Below are positions 8,998 through 18,768 of a stretch of 64,000 nt of DNA, one piece after another (position 1 is the stretch's first letter; every line of letters starts with the position of its first letter). The notes under the pieces were generated by a model. That model worked only from the letters and a program-made list of their open reading frames with translations. It was not told the origin of the DNA and ran no database searches. The stretch is from Marinomonas shanghaiensis (GTDB lineage Bacteria; Pseudomonadota; Gammaproteobacteria; Pseudomonadales; Marinomonadaceae), in assembly GCF_003259175.1 (NCBI RefSeq), contig NZ_QGOK01000016.1, positions 62,001-126,000 of the forward strand, read 5' to 3'. A program made the position numbers and the translations under genes.

Positions 8998-9522
8998 ATG
9001 AGCGAAGTGGAAACAACAAACGACCAAACTCCAGCACCAAAACGTAAGGATAAAAAACCTTCACGTTCGCAATTGCGCAGTGCTTCTCGTCGTTTGGCAT
9101 TACAAGCCGTCTACCAATGGCAAATGAACAAAACAGCGGTTAGCGAGATAGAAACTCAGTTCGTGATGGATCAAGATCAAGATATGGATTCTTGTGACAA
9201 AGTCTACTTTCGTGAATTGCTACAAGGTGTAACCGCCAGCGCTAAGAAACTGGACGCTTTGTTTGAAGAGCTACTGGATCGTCCATTAAGCGAACTGGAT
9301 CCAATCGAGTTGGCGGTGATGCGTATCGGTTCGTATGAATTGTCTCAACGCTTAGACGTACCCTACCGTGTTGCGATCAACGAAAGTGTTGAACTTGCCA
9401 AAGCCTTTGGTGCGACCGAAAGCCACAAATACGTTAATGGCATTTTAGACAAACTAGCACAACGCGTGCGCCGCGAAGAAATCGCCGCTCGCCGAGAAGC
9501 GAATAAAGAGTCGAACAAATAA
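8998..9522 (+). CDS. nusB: NusB, transcription antitermination factor
   Basis: 174 residues from MSEVETTNDQ. The first 25 residues are a charged extension; the NusB fold then follows: RSQLRSASRRLALQAVYQW, a central ELLDRPLSELDPIELAVMRI, and VPYRVAINESVELAKAFGATES...YVNGILDKLA. NusB with S10 binds boxA RNA and supports rRNA antitermination. Start chosen at 8998 with GAGG 6 bases away. The frame stays open to the left as far as 8893, rich in Lys and Ala but without a normal start codon. It has its own promoter, and a strong terminator follows. Confidence 0.95.
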   Translation: MSEVETTNDQTPAPKRKDKKPSRSQLRSASRRLALQAVYQWQMNKTAVSEIETQFVMDQDQDMDSCDKVYFRELLQGVTASAKKLDALFEELLDRPLSELDPIELAVMRIGSYELSQRLDVPYRVAINESVELAKAFGATESHKYVNGILDKLAQRVRREEIAARREANKESNK

Positions 9523-9575
9523 TCGAAAAACGATTATGTAAACGTTTCTGAAAGCGTCATTAAAAGACAGTTAAG

Positions 9576-9612
9576 AGCCCCGTTATTACGTGTTAGTAAC
9601 GGGGCTTTTTTA
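9576..9612 (+). terminator. Rho-independent terminator after nusB
   Basis: AGCCCCGTTA (9576-9585) and TAACGGGGCT (9597-9606) form a perfect 10-bp GC-rich stem followed by a run of T. Confidence 0.9.
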
Positions 9613-9922
9613 TGCCTATTTTTTATTTTTAGGCGCTTAACCAGCCTAAGAAGTAACAACTCTATTGGAGACTGTATTTTGTCATTTATTTGTTTTAGAG
9701 CTTCTCATTTTATTTGAACCTAATATCCTAATTGCAGACTAAATTAACATAGCTTTAGTGCCTTAAAACCCACAGAAAAGTCTTTTTTGCAGAAGCGCGA
9801 TATCTGGATTTAGTCAGGGCACTAGCAATGTGTTTTAGGTTAAGTACGGAGTTGTAGCGGGTTATCAAATTAATGATGAATAGCCTAGAAGTAGCCAAAA
9901 TGTGAATGTGAGGATGTCGATA
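9613..9922. other. Intergenic stretch with no recognised gene
   Basis: About 300 AT-rich bases between the nusB terminator and the CNNM gene. I see no conserved reading frame, RNA fold or repeat. It must hold the promoter of the next gene, but no hexamer pair stands out. The last bases contain the AGGA ribosome site at 9911-9914. Confidence 0.5.
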
Positions 9923-10993
9923 GTGAGTACAGATGCTTTATTATTAATTGTTTATGTTCTGACAGCGATAGGTTTTTCATTTCTTTGCTCTGTAGCTGAA
10001 GCTGTATTGTTGAGTATTACGCCTTCTTATGTTGAAGGTCTCAAAGAAAAACAACCGAAAAACGCTGCGCGTTTAAAGCGGTTAAAACAAGACAATATTG
10101 ATCAATCACTTGCGGCTATTTTAACGCTCAATACCATTGCGCATACGGCTGGGGCGATTGGGGCAGGAGCGAAAGCAACAGCGGTGTTTGGGAGTGCGTG
10201 GTTTGGTGTATTTTCAGCGGTTATGACTATGGCAATTCTCTTTCTTTCTGAAATTGTCCCTAAAACCATTGGTGCTATTTATTGGTCAAAGCTTGTTGTG
10301 CCTATGATGCATTTTGTACAGGGCCTTATTGTCATTCTTTATCCTATCGTGTGGGTTTCAGAGAAGCTGACTAAGCTAATATCTCACGGAAAGACGCTGC
10401 ATCATTTTAGTCGAGATGAATTTATTGCCATGGCAGAGCTTGGTAAAGAAGGCGGACAAATTCATGATAGTGAATCTAGAATTATTGGTAATTTGTTTCG
10501 CTATGGGTCTGTAAAAGCTATGGATGTTATGACGCCCCGAACTGTCGCTTTCGCACTTTCAGAGAACAAAACCGTTTCGGAGGTATTTGAACTCATTAAA
10601 AATAAGCCGTTCTCACGTTTGCCTGTTTATAAGTCCGATTTTGACGATATTACAGGTTTTGTTCTGAGAGATGATATTTTGTTAAGCAAAGCAGCGGATC
10701 AACATGATGAAACACTTAAGTCTTTAAAGCGTGATATTACCGTGGTTCCTGAAGGAGTATCGTTACCAATGCTGTTGGATAGCTTCCTTAATGAGCGGCA
10801 GCATATTGCATTAGTGGTTGACGAATATGGAAGGACAAAAGGAATTGTCACTCTTGAGGACTTAGTGGAGACCTTGCTTGGTGTGGAAATCATGGATGAA
10901 ATGGATAGCGTTGAAAACATGCGAGCGTTAGCGCGCAAAATGTGGATGACGCGAGCGAAAGCGCTTGGCATTGAAGTGGAGCGCTTAGAATAA
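9923..10993 (+). CDS. CNNM/CorC-type membrane protein with CBS pair
   Basis: About 356 residues. The N-terminal half is a DUF21/CNNM membrane domain with several helices (LLLIVYVLTAIGFSFLCSVA; AVMTMAILFLSEIVPKTIGA, the conserved EIxPK motif). Residues about 200-320 form two CBS domains (AMDVMTPRTVAFALSENKTV...; VVDEYGRTKGIVTLEDLVE). Family members are linked to magnesium or cobalt export. The C-terminal CorC transporter-associated domain is absent, so this is a short form. Start GTG at 9923 is chosen for AGGA 8 bases upstream; GTG 9902 and ATG 9914 are alternatives. Confidence 0.85.
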   Translation: MSTDALLLIVYVLTAIGFSFLCSVAEAVLLSITPSYVEGLKEKQPKNAARLKRLKQDNIDQSLAAILTLNTIAHTAGAIGAGAKATAVFGSAWFGVFSAVMTMAILFLSEIVPKTIGAIYWSKLVVPMMHFVQGLIVILYPIVWVSEKLTKLISHGKTLHHFSRDEFIAMAELGKEGGQIHDSESRIIGNLFRYGSVKAMDVMTPRTVAFALSENKTVSEVFELIKNKPFSRLPVYKSDFDDITGFVLRDDILLSKAADQHDETLKSLKRDITVVPEGVSLPMLLDSFLNERQHIALVVDEYGRTKGIVTLEDLVETLLGVEIMDEMDSVENMRALARKMWMTRAKALGIEVERLE

Positions 10994-11121
10994 AGTCTTG
11001 AGTAAAGTGTTTCTGATTAACTATTTTACTGTTTTATTCATGGCTGGTTCATTCTTAACCCGCTATCATAGGCGGGTATCAAGGTGGTTACGCTGCCTTA
11101 CCCAATATTTTTAGGATCATA

Positions 11122-11415
11122 ATGAAAAAGAACTTTGTGTTGTCTCACCCAAAAAAGCCATACCAGCGCCTCATTGAAGAAGCGAAAAATGAAGTTAAGC
11201 AGTACATCAAAGCAGAGCGTAATAAAGCCTTGCCAGATGGTGCGGATTTTTGGGGATTTAACTGCAAATTTGGTCAAACCGCTGACAAGGCGCGTGCGAT
11301 TCACGAAGGCGATATCAATACCAATATTAGCTCGGCACAAAGCCAGCATTGGAAATCTTTTTATCTAGAAGTGATCCCAACGCCTAAGACACGGGCTAAG
11401 CGTTCTGAAGATTAA
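11122..11415 (+). CDS. Small conserved protein, DUF6172-like
   Basis: 97 residues, strongly basic at both ends. It resembles a small conserved family of proteobacterial proteins (DUF6172, from memory) with an N-terminal KKNFVLSHPKKPYQRLIEEA, a central DFWGFNCKFG and a C-terminal YLEVIPTP. No membrane segment or signal peptide is seen. AGGATC lies 5 bases before the ATG, and a strong terminator follows, so it is a single-gene unit. The function is not known. Confidence 0.65.
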   Translation: MKKNFVLSHPKKPYQRLIEEAKNEVKQYIKAERNKALPDGADFWGFNCKFGQTADKARAIHEGDINTNISSAQSQHWKSFYLEVIPTPKTRAKRSED

Positions 11416-11446
11416 CGCTTTTTTACTGTGGTAATGATGCATTCCC

Positions 11447-11482
11447 AAAAGGGCAGGTTGTACTCAGCAATCTGCCCTTTTT
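11447..11482 (+). terminator. Rho-independent terminator after the small protein gene
   Basis: AAAAGGGCAG and CTGCCCTTTT make a 10-bp stem with a run of T after it. Confidence 0.85.
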
Positions 11483-11598
11483 GCTTCTGACAGACTGCTG
11501 ACATTACGGTATCCTTTCTGTTTTAAAATAGACGTGCGTTTACTGCTCAGCAAATGCCTTTTATTTAACCTTTAATTGAGATAAGCAAGGATCTTCTG

Positions 11599-12549
11599 TT
11601 GAGAGAATTCGAGTTGATACAAAATATCTTTCAAGCGTCTGTCATGGCGAGTACGCAAGGGCGTGGAGATCTTTTGTTGGGTATCGGTGATGATTGCGCG
11701 CAAGTGCAAGTGCCACAAGGTCAGAGTTTGGTATTCTCCATGGATACCTTGGTCGAAGGGCGACATTTCCCTTTCGATGCGGATCCTGTGGATATTGGTT
11801 ACCGTGCGGTGGCAAGCTGTGTGAGTGACTTGGCGGCCATGGGGGCCAAGCCCGCATTTTTCACCTTGGGGTTGACGATACCTGAATCTGATCCGCAATG
11901 GTTAGCGGGTCTAGCGCAAGGCATGGCGGAACTGGCTGAGCCGATTGGCTTGGCCTTAGTGGGCGGTGATACCACGAAAGGGCCGTTAACCATCACGCTA
12001 CAAGTGCACGGTTATGTGGAACCCGATATGGCAGTAAAGCGCAGTGGGGCAAAAGTCGGTGATGATATTTATGTGACGGGAATGCTTGGTGATGCCGCGG
12101 CCGCGGTGCCGATTGTGACGGGTGAGTTGCAAGTATCGAGTGAGCGCTTTGATTATTTTTATGATCGTTACTGGCGACCGCAATCAAGGCTAATTGCCGG
12201 TATGGCACTGAAGCGCGTGGTGCATGCCATGATGGATATTTCCGATGGCCTTGCGCAAGATATCCAGCATATACTCAAAGCCTCTGGTGTTGGTGCGAAT
12301 ATCGATGCGAATCGTGTGCCGATTTCCTCTGAGTTAAGTCGTTGGCAACCTGAAACGGCGGTGGCATTGGCGCTAACGGGTGGCGATGATTACGAATTGT
12401 GCTTCACCGCACCAAAAGCACAAGCCGCTGAAATAGCCTTGATTACTCAAACACTTAGCTTGCCTTGTACCAAGGTGGGGGAAATTGTCGACAAGGGTTT
12501 TGTGATTCAAAACTATGATGGCGAGATAACAGGCTGGCAACACTTCTAA
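11599..12549 (+). CDS. thiL: ThiL, thiamine-monophosphate kinase
   Basis: 316 residues from a TTG start with AAGGAT upstream. The start MREFELIQNIF and the motifs GIGDDCAQV (residues about 29-37), SMDTLVEGRHFP, SCVSDLAAMGAKP and GLALVGGDTTKGP are those of ThiL in the PurM-like ATP-binding superfamily. It phosphorylates thiamine monophosphate to thiamine pyrophosphate in the cytosol. The nusB-thiL-pgpA order is common in gammaproteobacteria, here interrupted by the CNNM and DUF6172-like genes. A 29-base gap to pgpA suggests co-transcription. Confidence 0.95.
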   Translation: MREFELIQNIFQASVMASTQGRGDLLLGIGDDCAQVQVPQGQSLVFSMDTLVEGRHFPFDADPVDIGYRAVASCVSDLAAMGAKPAFFTLGLTIPESDPQWLAGLAQGMAELAEPIGLALVGGDTTKGPLTITLQVHGYVEPDMAVKRSGAKVGDDIYVTGMLGDAAAAVPIVTGELQVSSERFDYFYDRYWRPQSRLIAGMALKRVVHAMMDISDGLAQDIQHILKASGVGANIDANRVPISSELSRWQPETAVALALTGGDDYELCFTAPKAQAAEIALITQTLSLPCTKVGEIVDKGFVIQNYDGEITGWQHF

Positions 12550-12578
12550 TTTTTAATTTAACGAGTAGGTAAAGCTTC

Positions 12579-13061
12579 ATGGCAAACTCTGCCCCCGCGT
12601 CGGTATGGCGTAATCCGATACATTTTTTGGCATTTGGCCTTGGCTCTGGTGCCGCGCCAAAAGCACCAGGAACCTTTGGTACGCTTGCTGCTGTGCCCTT
12701 GTTTATCTGGTTCCTACAAGATTTAACCGCCACAGCGTACTTCATCGTACTGGTAGTGACATCGCTGGTGGGAATCTATCTTTGTGGTAAAACCTCGAAA
12801 GACATGGGCGTACATGACCATGCTGGTATCGTCTGGGACGAATTTGTTGGTTTCTGGATCACCATGTGGCTGGCGCCTGCGGGTTGGTTTTATATCGTGC
12901 TGGGCTTTGTGTTATTTCGCCTATTCGATATTTTGAAACCTTGGCCTATCTCATGGGTTGATAAAAACGTCCATGGCGGCTTCGGCATCATGCTGGATGA
13001 CATTTTGGCCGGCATTATGTCTTTTGTCGTGCTACAGGCTTTGGTTACCTTCGTTTTTTAG
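12579..13061 (+). CDS. pgpA: PgpA, phosphatidylglycerophosphatase A
   Basis: 160 residues with four hydrophobic helices and the PgpA pattern: FLAFGLGSGAAPKAPGTFGT near the N-terminus, DHAGIVWDEFVGFWITMW with conserved acidic residues, and RLFDILKPWPISWVD. It removes the phosphate from phosphatidylglycerol phosphate at the inner membrane to give phosphatidylglycerol. It lies 29 bases after thiL. Confidence 0.93.
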   Translation: MANSAPASVWRNPIHFLAFGLGSGAAPKAPGTFGTLAAVPLFIWFLQDLTATAYFIVLVVTSLVGIYLCGKTSKDMGVHDHAGIVWDEFVGFWITMWLAPAGWFYIVLGFVLFRLFDILKPWPISWVDKNVHGGFGIMLDDILAGIMSFVVLQALVTFVF

Positions 13062-13111
13062 CGCTTAGTTTCCTCTTTCAATAGGGGGTCGCAAAACGAC
13101 TTCCGTTGATC

Positions 13112-13190
13112 TTGTAGGTCGCGCATTTATGCCGACAAAAAACGCATTACGACAATTCACGTCTTGTCGGGCTAAAGCCGCGACCTACAA
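13112..13190. repeat. Inverted REP-like element
   Basis: A left arm TTGTAGGTCGCG, 7 bases, then CCGACAA, and a right arm TTGTCGG, 7 bases, then CCGCGACCTACAA, are inverted copies around a central 35 bases. The right arm is nearly the same as the core of the 104-bp tandem repeats at 50608-51014, which shows a dispersed genomic repeat family. It lies between the convergent pgpA and dihydropyrimidinase genes. Confidence 0.7.
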
Positions 13191-13235
13191 AACTTATCCA
13201 ACCTTCGCTGACTACCTCCTGCGACACCTTCTTTT

Positions 13236-13265
13236 AAGGGGAAGGTTAGGATGAGGTTGTTTTTG
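13236..13265. repeat. Short dispersed repeat, copy 1
   Basis: AAGGGGAAGG followed by TTAGGATGAGGTTGTT. A near-identical copy lies at 25464-25493, on the other side of the pyrimidine/F420 block. Confidence 0.55.
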
Positions 13266-13272
13266 CTTATCT

Positions 13273-14751
<1,479 letters not shown>

Positions 14752-14779
14752 TCAAGCGATGCCGCTGAGGGAATGATAG

Positions 14780-16264
14780 TTATGACGGCAACGCGTCAGT
14801 TTGAGTGGCCGAAGCCGTTTGCATGTTGGCAAGGATGAAATACACGATGGCACCAGTGAAAGCACCAGTGAACCAGCCGTAGTTATAAAACCAGCCCAGT
14901 GTTGGTACATTCAATGCTACTAGCGTAATCAAAACAGGTACGGCAAAGGCGATCAGCCCTGCGTTGTTAAAGGCAGGATAAAGGCTGTCTGGTGTGTATA
15001 ATGCGACCAAATCTAAATGCTGACGTTTGATTAAAAAATAATCGACAATCATGATGCCGGCGATTGGACCAAGTAAACTTGAATACCCCAATAGCCAGTT
15101 GGAATACATACCTTCAACACTAACATCGGATTCCAAGGCACCTAATTTTTTGAGTAATTCCCAGCCCATTAGCAAAATACCAATGAAGCCTGTAAGCAAG
15201 GCACCACGAGTGTGATTAATCAGTTTTGGGGCTAAGTTCTGAAAGTCGTTAGTGGGAGACACCACGTTAGCGGCAGTGTTAGTGGAAAGTGTCGCAATCA
15301 CGATCAAGATCATAGCGACAGCGACCCAGAATGGGCTGTCGATTTTACCAATCAAAGAGATTGGATCAGAAATCGTTTCGCCAACCAATGTAGTAGACGC
15401 AGCGGTGAGCACCACGCCTAAGGCCGCGAAAAAGAACATAGTGATAGGTAAGCCAACGATTTGACCAATGACCTGATCTTTTTGTGATTTTGCATAGCGG
15501 CTAAAATCGGGAATATTCAATGATAAGGTGGCCCAGAAGCCCACCATGGCGGTGAGACCACCAAGAAAATACCCCATAAAGCCCGCATCGGCAGGACGGC
15601 TTGCTGGTGTGGCCAGTAGTTCAGTAAAGGAGACCTTGTCGCTTGCCCAAAACATCAGGCCAATGGCAACGATCAATAACAAGGGTGCAGATAAGGTTTC
15701 CATCCATTTAATCGATTCTGCGCCACGGATCACCACGTACATGTTCAGCGCCCAGAAAATGAAGAAGCCGATCACTTCTCCGACGCCTCCTAAACTTGCC
15801 CAACCATCCGACACGGCAGATAAGAATAAATGAATCGCTAGGCCGCCAAACATGGTTTGAATTCCAAACCAGCCACACGCAACCAAGGCACGAATCAAAC
15901 AAGGAATGTTAGAGCCAACCATGCCAAAGGATGAACGTAATAACACAGGGAAGGGAATGCCGAATTTTGTACCAGGATAGGCGTTTAGTGTCAGTGGCAC
16001 CAGCAAGATAATGTTAGCCACAAGAATGGTAAACAAGGCTTCCATCACCGACAAGCCGAAGTAGGCGGTTAGAACACCACCCAAGGTATAAGTTGGTACA
16101 CAAATCGACATACCGACCCATAACGCGGCAATATGCCACTTGCTCCATGTACGATCTTTGACTTTGGTTGGCGCTAAATCGTCGTTATACGCTGAACTTT
16201 GTTGCAGGTCGCTACCAACCTCCAACTCATAAAACTCACCTTGTTTAACAGACTTGCTGGTCAT
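14780..16264 (-). CDS. NCS1-family nucleobase or hydantoin permease
   Basis: 494 residues with about twelve hydrophobic segments and NCS1 motifs: the soluble N-terminal tail, WSKWHIAALWVGMSICVPTY, then TKFGIPFPVLLRSSFG and a later LNIPDFSRYAKS. NCS1 proteins are cation symporters for uracil, cytosine, allantoin or hydantoins in the inner membrane. Start chosen at 16264 with AAGGTGG 5 bases upstream; a GTG further left lies inside the ribosome site. It stands between hyuC and hydA in one operon, so its substrate should be that of the pathway. Confidence 0.9.
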   Translation of the reverse strand: MTSKSVKQGEFYELEVGSDLQQSSAYNDDLAPTKVKDRTWSKWHIAALWVGMSICVPTYTLGGVLTAYFGLSVMEALFTILVANIILLVPLTLNAYPGTKFGIPFPVLLRSSFGMVGSNIPCLIRALVACGWFGIQTMFGGLAIHLFLSAVSDGWASLGGVGEVIGFFIFWALNMYVVIRGAESIKWMETLSAPLLLIVAIGLMFWASDKVSFTELLATPASRPADAGFMGYFLGGLTAMVGFWATLSLNIPDFSRYAKSQKDQVIGQIVGLPITMFFFAALGVVLTAASTTLVGETISDPISLIGKIDSPFWVAVAMILIVIATLSTNTAANVVSPTNDFQNLAPKLINHTRGALLTGFIGILLMGWELLKKLGALESDVSVEGMYSNWLLGYSSLLGPIAGIMIVDYFLIKRQHLDLVALYTPDSLYPAFNNAGLIAFAVPVLITLVALNVPTLGWFYNYGWFTGAFTGAIVYFILANMQTASATQTDALPS

Positions 16265-16359
16265 GATTGCCACCTTTTCTATTTTCTGATTATGGGGATG
16301 ATTTCATTCAATGGTTCGTTGTTGTCTTCTCTTGTCTTTCAATGACTTATACATATGCT

Positions 16360-17601
16360 TTATTGGTGCTCTTTGGCGATGCGTTCACTGGCTTCGAGCA
16401 TGGCGTGCAGCAGCACGTTGGCGCCAGCGGCGCATTCTTCTGGTGAGCTGTATTCCGCTTCGTTGTGACTGATGCCATTCAAACAAGGCGTGAATATCAT
16501 CCCAGTTGGCACCAGATCCGCCATGTAGCAAGCGTCGTGTCCTGCACCTGCGTAAATGTCCATATGGCTATAACCGAGCTTTTCTGCGGCGGCTTTTACG
16601 TCGTCGGACGCGTTAAACTCGACAGGTGCGAAATACCAGAAAGGATCAAGGTTCACTTCAACGCCATGATCGAGGGCGATTTCCTTGCAAAACGCCACGA
16701 GTTCTTCGTGCATGGTGAGCAAAACATCCGGCTTAGGGTTGCGCAGATCGGCGCTGAATTTCACATTGCCCGGAATGGTGTTGCGGGAGTTTGGCCAAAC
16801 TTGCATAAAGCCTACCGTGCCTAAGCCATTTTCATGGCGCAGTGCGATGGCATTCATTTCAGTCACGATAGCCGCCGCTGCGAGCATGGCGTCTTTGCGA
16901 AGATGCATAGGCGTGGTGCCAGAGTGAGAAGGGCGACCGACCACTTCAATGTTGTACCAGCGGATGCCTTGGCCTAGTCGAACTATACCAATGGCTTTTT
17001 CTTCATCCTCTAAAATTGGCCCTTGTTCGATGTGCGCTTCGAAAAATGCGCCCATGTGTCGGCTGCCTAATTCCATCTCGCCTAAATAACCAATGCGCTC
17101 TAACTCGTCGCCGAGGCGAATGCCATTGACGTCGGTTTTGTTTAATTCGGTTTCCAAATCGAAGCGACCCACATACGTACCAGAGCCCTGCATCGCAGGC
17201 TGAAAACGTGAGCCTTCTTCGTTGGTCCAAACGGAAAATTCCATCGCAGTGGGGGTTTCAATGTTGTTTTCATGTAATGTGCGCAGTACTTCAACACCAG
17301 AAAGCACACCAAAGACTCCGTCGAACTTACCGCCAGTCGGCTGGGTATCAAGGTGACTGCCGGTGCCGACAGCCGGTAAATCATTGTTTGTTCCCGCGCG
17401 ACGGGCAAAGATATTGCCGATTTTATCGACTTCAACGCTACAGCCGCAGGCTTTGCACCAAGATACAAAAAGGTCGCGGGCTTGCTTGTCTAAGTCTGTT
17501 CCTGCAAGACGGTTACAACCGCCTTTTTCTGTACCGCCAATGTCGCCCATTTCCATTAAGGTGTCCCAAAGGCGCTGCTTGTTGATACGAAGGTCTTGCA
17601 T
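16360..17601 (-). CDS. hyuC: N-carbamoyl amino acid hydrolase / beta-ureidopropionase
   Basis: 413 residues of the M20 metallopeptidase-like amidase family. Metal ligands sit in GTGSHLDTQPTGGKFDG, NEEGSRFQPAM (Glu pair), FEAHIEQGP and a C-terminal GISHNEAEYS. The lid-domain substrate residues are in RWYNIEVVGRPSHSGTTPM. The family hydrolyses N-carbamoyl-beta-alanine (PydC), N-carbamoyl-L-amino acids or allantoate. The neighbouring dihydropyrimidinase makes the first of these most likely. It is the first gene of the leftward operon, and a palindromic operator lies 30 bases upstream of its start. Confidence 0.9.
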   Translation of the reverse strand: MQDLRINKQRLWDTLMEMGDIGGTEKGGCNRLAGTDLDKQARDLFVSWCKACGCSVEVDKIGNIFARRAGTNNDLPAVGTGSHLDTQPTGGKFDGVFGVLSGVEVLRTLHENNIETPTAMEFSVWTNEEGSRFQPAMQGSGTYVGRFDLETELNKTDVNGIRLGDELERIGYLGEMELGSRHMGAFFEAHIEQGPILEDEEKAIGIVRLGQGIRWYNIEVVGRPSHSGTTPMHLRKDAMLAAAAIVTEMNAIALRHENGLGTVGFMQVWPNSRNTIPGNVKFSADLRNPKPDVLLTMHEELVAFCKEIALDHGVEVNLDPFWYFAPVEFNASDDVKAAAEKLGYSHMDIYAGAGHDACYMADLVPTGMIFTPCLNGISHNEAEYSSPEECAAGANVLLHAMLEASERIAKEHQ

Positions 17602-17630
17602 TACTAGCTCCTACTTCTGTTTCCAATATC

Positions 17631-17646
17631 TTTACCAAAAGGTAAA
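17631..17646. promoter_or_regulatory. Candidate TetR/RutR-type operator A
   Basis: TTTACCAAAAGGTAAA is a perfect 6-bp inverted repeat with a 4-base centre, 30 bases upstream of hyuC. The ACC-N4-GGT core recalls the E. coli RutR site TTGACCANNTGGTCAA. Two related palindromes stand before cofG. Confidence 0.65.
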
Positions 17647-17848
17647 AAATGCCGATAAAAAAATATCAACAACTTGTCTTTCCGGTCAGCAATAAGTAGG
17701 CCAAGTTTTAATCAACTTTGCTGAGAAAGGCTCGTTTGAAGCATCTGACTGTGTTATTTTAAAGCCTGTTTAAAAGATAATATTTAATAAAAACAGCGTC
17801 TTATAAGACTTAAAAAAGAGCATCTTTTGATGTAAGGCAGATTGGATT

Positions 17849-18496
17849 TTGGTTGAGAAAAAAGTGAAACGCACAAAACAATCAATGAATAGAGAAGAGT
17901 TAGAGTCGCGTATATTACGTTCTGCCGAATTCGTTTTTGCTGAAAAAGGCTATAGCGGTTCTTCTATGGAAGCCATTGCGGCGACGGCCAATATTTCTAA
18001 GCAAAATCTTATTTATTACTTTCCAAACAAAGAGTTACTGTACCAACGCGTGTTGAAAGAGATGCTCGATATATGGATTGAAAAGCTTTCTTTTTTAGAA
18101 GCTCAAGGCGATACCCCCGAAGCCGTTATTCGTCGTTATGTGCGCGAAAAAATGCAGCTTTCTCGACTGTATCCAAATGGTTCTAAGGTGTTTGCCCATG
18201 AGATTATCAGTGGTGCACCTGTCTTAAAAGAGTACCTCATTAGCCATTTAAAGCCTCAGTTCGACCGTGATGTTGTATTGGTTAAGTCTTGGATAAATAA
18301 AGGGTTAATTGAAGAAATCGATCCCGAACATCTGTTTTTTACCATATGGGCGGCCACCCAAACTTACGCGGATTTCTCGGTGCAAATGGAAGTCTTACTC
18401 GGCAAAAGTCGCCTTGAAGAGGCGGACTTTGAGCGAGCAGAGTTAGCGGTGACGGATTTTGTTGTGCGCGCTCTTGGTGCCAAAAAAAATAATTAA
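17849..18496 (+). CDS. TetR-family regulator, RutR-like
   Basis: 215 residues. The N-terminal helix-turn-helix is clear (ILRSAEFVFAEKGYSGSSME, then IAATANISKQNLIYYFPNKE). The C-terminal part, with VFAHEIISGAPVLKEYL and FTIWAATQTYADFSVQ, has the pattern of the RutR (YcdC) branch, whose ligand is uracil or thymine. The gene sits between the leftward pyrimidine operon and the rightward F420 genes, and matching palindromes lie before both, so it probably controls both. The start is uncertain: TTG at 17849 or GTG at 17864. Confidence 0.88.
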   Translation: MVEKKVKRTKQSMNREELESRILRSAEFVFAEKGYSGSSMEAIAATANISKQNLIYYFPNKELLYQRVLKEMLDIWIEKLSFLEAQGDTPEAVIRRYVREKMQLSRLYPNGSKVFAHEIISGAPVLKEYLISHLKPQFDRDVVLVKSWINKGLIEEIDPEHLFFTIWAATQTYADFSVQMEVLLGKSRLEEADFERAELAVTDFVVRALGAKKNN

Positions 18497-18590
18497 AAAT
18501 ATTTTCAGACGAGTTTTCTCCTCCATTTAAGTTTTTTTGAGTGTTTTATGTGCATTTAGAATGTGCAGAAAAATGCCACTTTTCATCATC

Positions 18591-18606
18591 TTAACCTCTT
18601 GGTTAA
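18591..18606. promoter_or_regulatory. Candidate TetR/RutR-type operator B
   Basis: TTAACCTCTTGGTTAA, with a further C/G pair outside, gives perfect 7-bp arms around TCTT. It lies 163 bases before cofG, just after the tetR gene, and has the same ACC-N4-GGT core as operators A and C. Confidence 0.55.
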
Positions 18607-18707
18607 GTTTTTACTTAACTGAACTTTAGAGCGCTAGCCCTTTATTGGGGCGGGTTTTGCACTAATAAAAACAATTTACTCCACGCAAAATGATTGCTAT
18701 TAATTTT

Positions 18708-18723
18708 TATACCAAATGGTAAA
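18708..18723. promoter_or_regulatory. Candidate TetR/RutR-type operator C
   Basis: TATACCAAATGGTAAA shares the ACCANNTGGT core of RutR sites exactly and lies 45 bases before the cofG start codon. This is where a repressor would block the F420 promoter. Confidence 0.65.
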
Positions 18724-18768
18724 AAAAGTTAATTTAATCTCTTCTAATCATCAACGCGTGGAGTGAGT

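Noticed and set aside
11042-11080. ACCCGC/GCGGGT hairpin before the DUF6172-like gene as a terminator
   Set aside because: The stem is only 6 bp and no T run follows; kept only as a weak inverted repeat.
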